From: Chloroflexota bacterium
GTDB taxonomy: Bacteria > Chloroflexota > Dehalococcoidia > SM23-28-2 > RBG-16-64-32
Direction: 5' to 3'
DNA length: 5,410 nt
Assembly (NCBI GenBank): GCA_022563285.1
Contig: JADFNQ010000103.1
Span: forward strand, 1 to 5,410
The position numbers and the translations under genes were made by a program. Positions 4,837 through 5,410 of this stretch are shown in pieces. Position 1 is the first letter of the stretch. Each line of letters opens with the position of its first letter. A model generated the notes under the pieces. It saw only the letters and a program-made list of their open reading frames with translations. It was not told the origin of the DNA and searched no databases.

Positions 4837-5410
4837 ATGATGAGCGCCACCATCTCCAAGCCCGAACGAGTCTTCGCCGCCCTCCGCGGGGACGAGGTCG
4901 ACCGCGTCCCCGTATCCGCCTGGTGGCACGATTTCGCCCGTGAATGGTCGCCCGAGGGGCTGGCGGAGGCGACCCTGGAGGCCTACCGCCGCTACGATTG
5001 GGACTTCATCAAGGTCAACCCCCGCGCCTCCTACTACGCCGAGGACTGGGGCGCCCGCTACCGGCAATCCGTCGAGCCCTACCAGCAGCCCAAGCTCATC
5101 GAGCCCGCCGTCACCTCTCCCCAAGACCTGCGCCGCATCCGCCCGCTGGATGTCGCTCAGGGCGCCTTCGGCGAGCAGCTCGCCGCCCTCTCCATCATCG
5201 CCCGGGAGCTGAACGGAGAGGCGCCCTTCCTCCAGACCGTCTTCTCGCCCCTGGCCTCGATGAGCCGTCTCACCGGCTCCACCAAGTACGTCCAGAAGCT
5301 GATGCGTGAGGCCCCGGACCAACTGCTGGCCGCCCTCGCCCCCATCGCCGAGACGCTGGCCGCCTACGCCGCCGCCTGCCTCCAGCACGGCGCCTCCGGC
5401 ATCTTCTTCG
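4837..5410 (+). CDS. Uroporphyrinogen decarboxylase (UroD) family protein, non-canonical (partial, C-terminus beyond right edge)
   Basis: This frame is open from a double ATG (4837 and 4840) to the window edge, 191 codons. The N-terminus SKPERVFAALRGDEVDRVPV has the usual UroD opening (R-V-x-A-A-L-x-G-x-x-x-D-R-V-P-V). YDWDFIKVNPRASYYAEDWG corresponds to the conserved D-W-D-F-I-K-V region followed by the substrate-pocket loop. FLQTVFSPL and GSTKYVQKLMREAP fit the P-F-x-x-x-T-V-F-S-P-L and helical segments found in UroD paralogues. The haem enzyme HemE should have an M-R-Q-A-G-R-Y motif soon after R-x-P-V; here the sequence is WWHDFAREWS instead. It is therefore probably not the haem-pathway decarboxylase but a relative, such as the corrinoid-dependent methyltransferase-like branch (MtaA/CmuC type) or an uncharacterised subgroup. 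The substrate is unknown. Either ATG could be used. Confidence 0.85.
   Translation, partial: MMSATISKPERVFAALRGDEVDRVPVSAWWHDFAREWSPEGLAEATLEAYRRYDWDFIKVNPRASYYAEDWGARYRQSVEPYQQPKLIEPAVTSPQDLRRIRPLDVAQGAFGEQLAALSIIARELNGEAPFLQTVFSPLASMSRLTGSTKYVQKLMREAPDQLLAALAPIAETLAAYAAACLQHGASGIFF

Noticed and set aside
4750..5388. A 212-codon minus-strand frame opposite the UroD-family gene
   Set aside because: The plus-strand frame has recognisable family motifs; the minus-strand product is Gly-rich low complexity.
4837..5410. Naming the right-edge gene hemE
   Set aside because: The haem-enzyme motif M-R-Q-A-G-R-Y is missing, so only family level is supported.
1..5410. A mobile element, CRISPR array, toxin-antitoxin or defence system
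   Set aside because: No transposase, integrase, regularly spaced repeats, tRNA-like attachment site or paired small genes were seen. The CPBP protease alone does not make a defence system.

Overview
The window is high-GC bacterial chromosome with short intergenic gaps and ordinary housekeeping genes. I see no insertion sequence, phage gene, tRNA, rRNA or CRISPR array. The gene content (tryptophan synthase alpha, an AroH-type chorismate mutase, a Thermotoga-type DAHP synthase, ScpA, a divergent UroD-family protein) and the promoter style suggest a free-living bacterium, possibly Chloroflexota (Dehalococcoidia-like). That placement is a weak guess from memory of similar proteins.

Layout. At the left edge a class I SAM-dependent methyltransferase runs on the minus strand (491 down to 1, C-terminus outside the window). 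A 145-bp divergent intergenic region (492-636) separates it from a plus-strand unit. That unit starts with a zinc-ribbon CPBP-family membrane protease (637-1494). Its stop overlaps the TTG start of trpA (1491-2294) by four bases. A GC-rich, hairpin-dense gap of 139 bp follows, then aroH (2434-2805) and a DAHP synthase gene (2854-3915). The scpA gene (4056-4784) has its own promoter. A UroD-family gene (4837 to beyond 5410) is cut by the right edge.

How the genes fit together. DAHP synthase makes the first committed shikimate intermediate. Chorismate mutase diverts chorismate to prephenate for Phe and Tyr. TrpA carries out the indole-forming half of the last step of Trp synthesis. The trpA-aroH-aroF stretch is therefore an aromatic amino acid cluster, but trpB is not next to trpA, and the protease gene sits where trpB normally would. 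ScpA (chromosome condensation) and the UroD-like protein are unrelated neighbours.

The most notable signals are two. First, genes at the head of transcription units have a -10-like hexamer exactly 6 nt before the start codon and no usable Shine-Dalgarno, implying leaderless mRNAs, while two operon-internal genes have clear Shine-Dalgarno sites. Second, the trpA-aroH gap contains mutually exclusive pairings that resemble an attenuator. I found no convincing undescribed multi-gene system.
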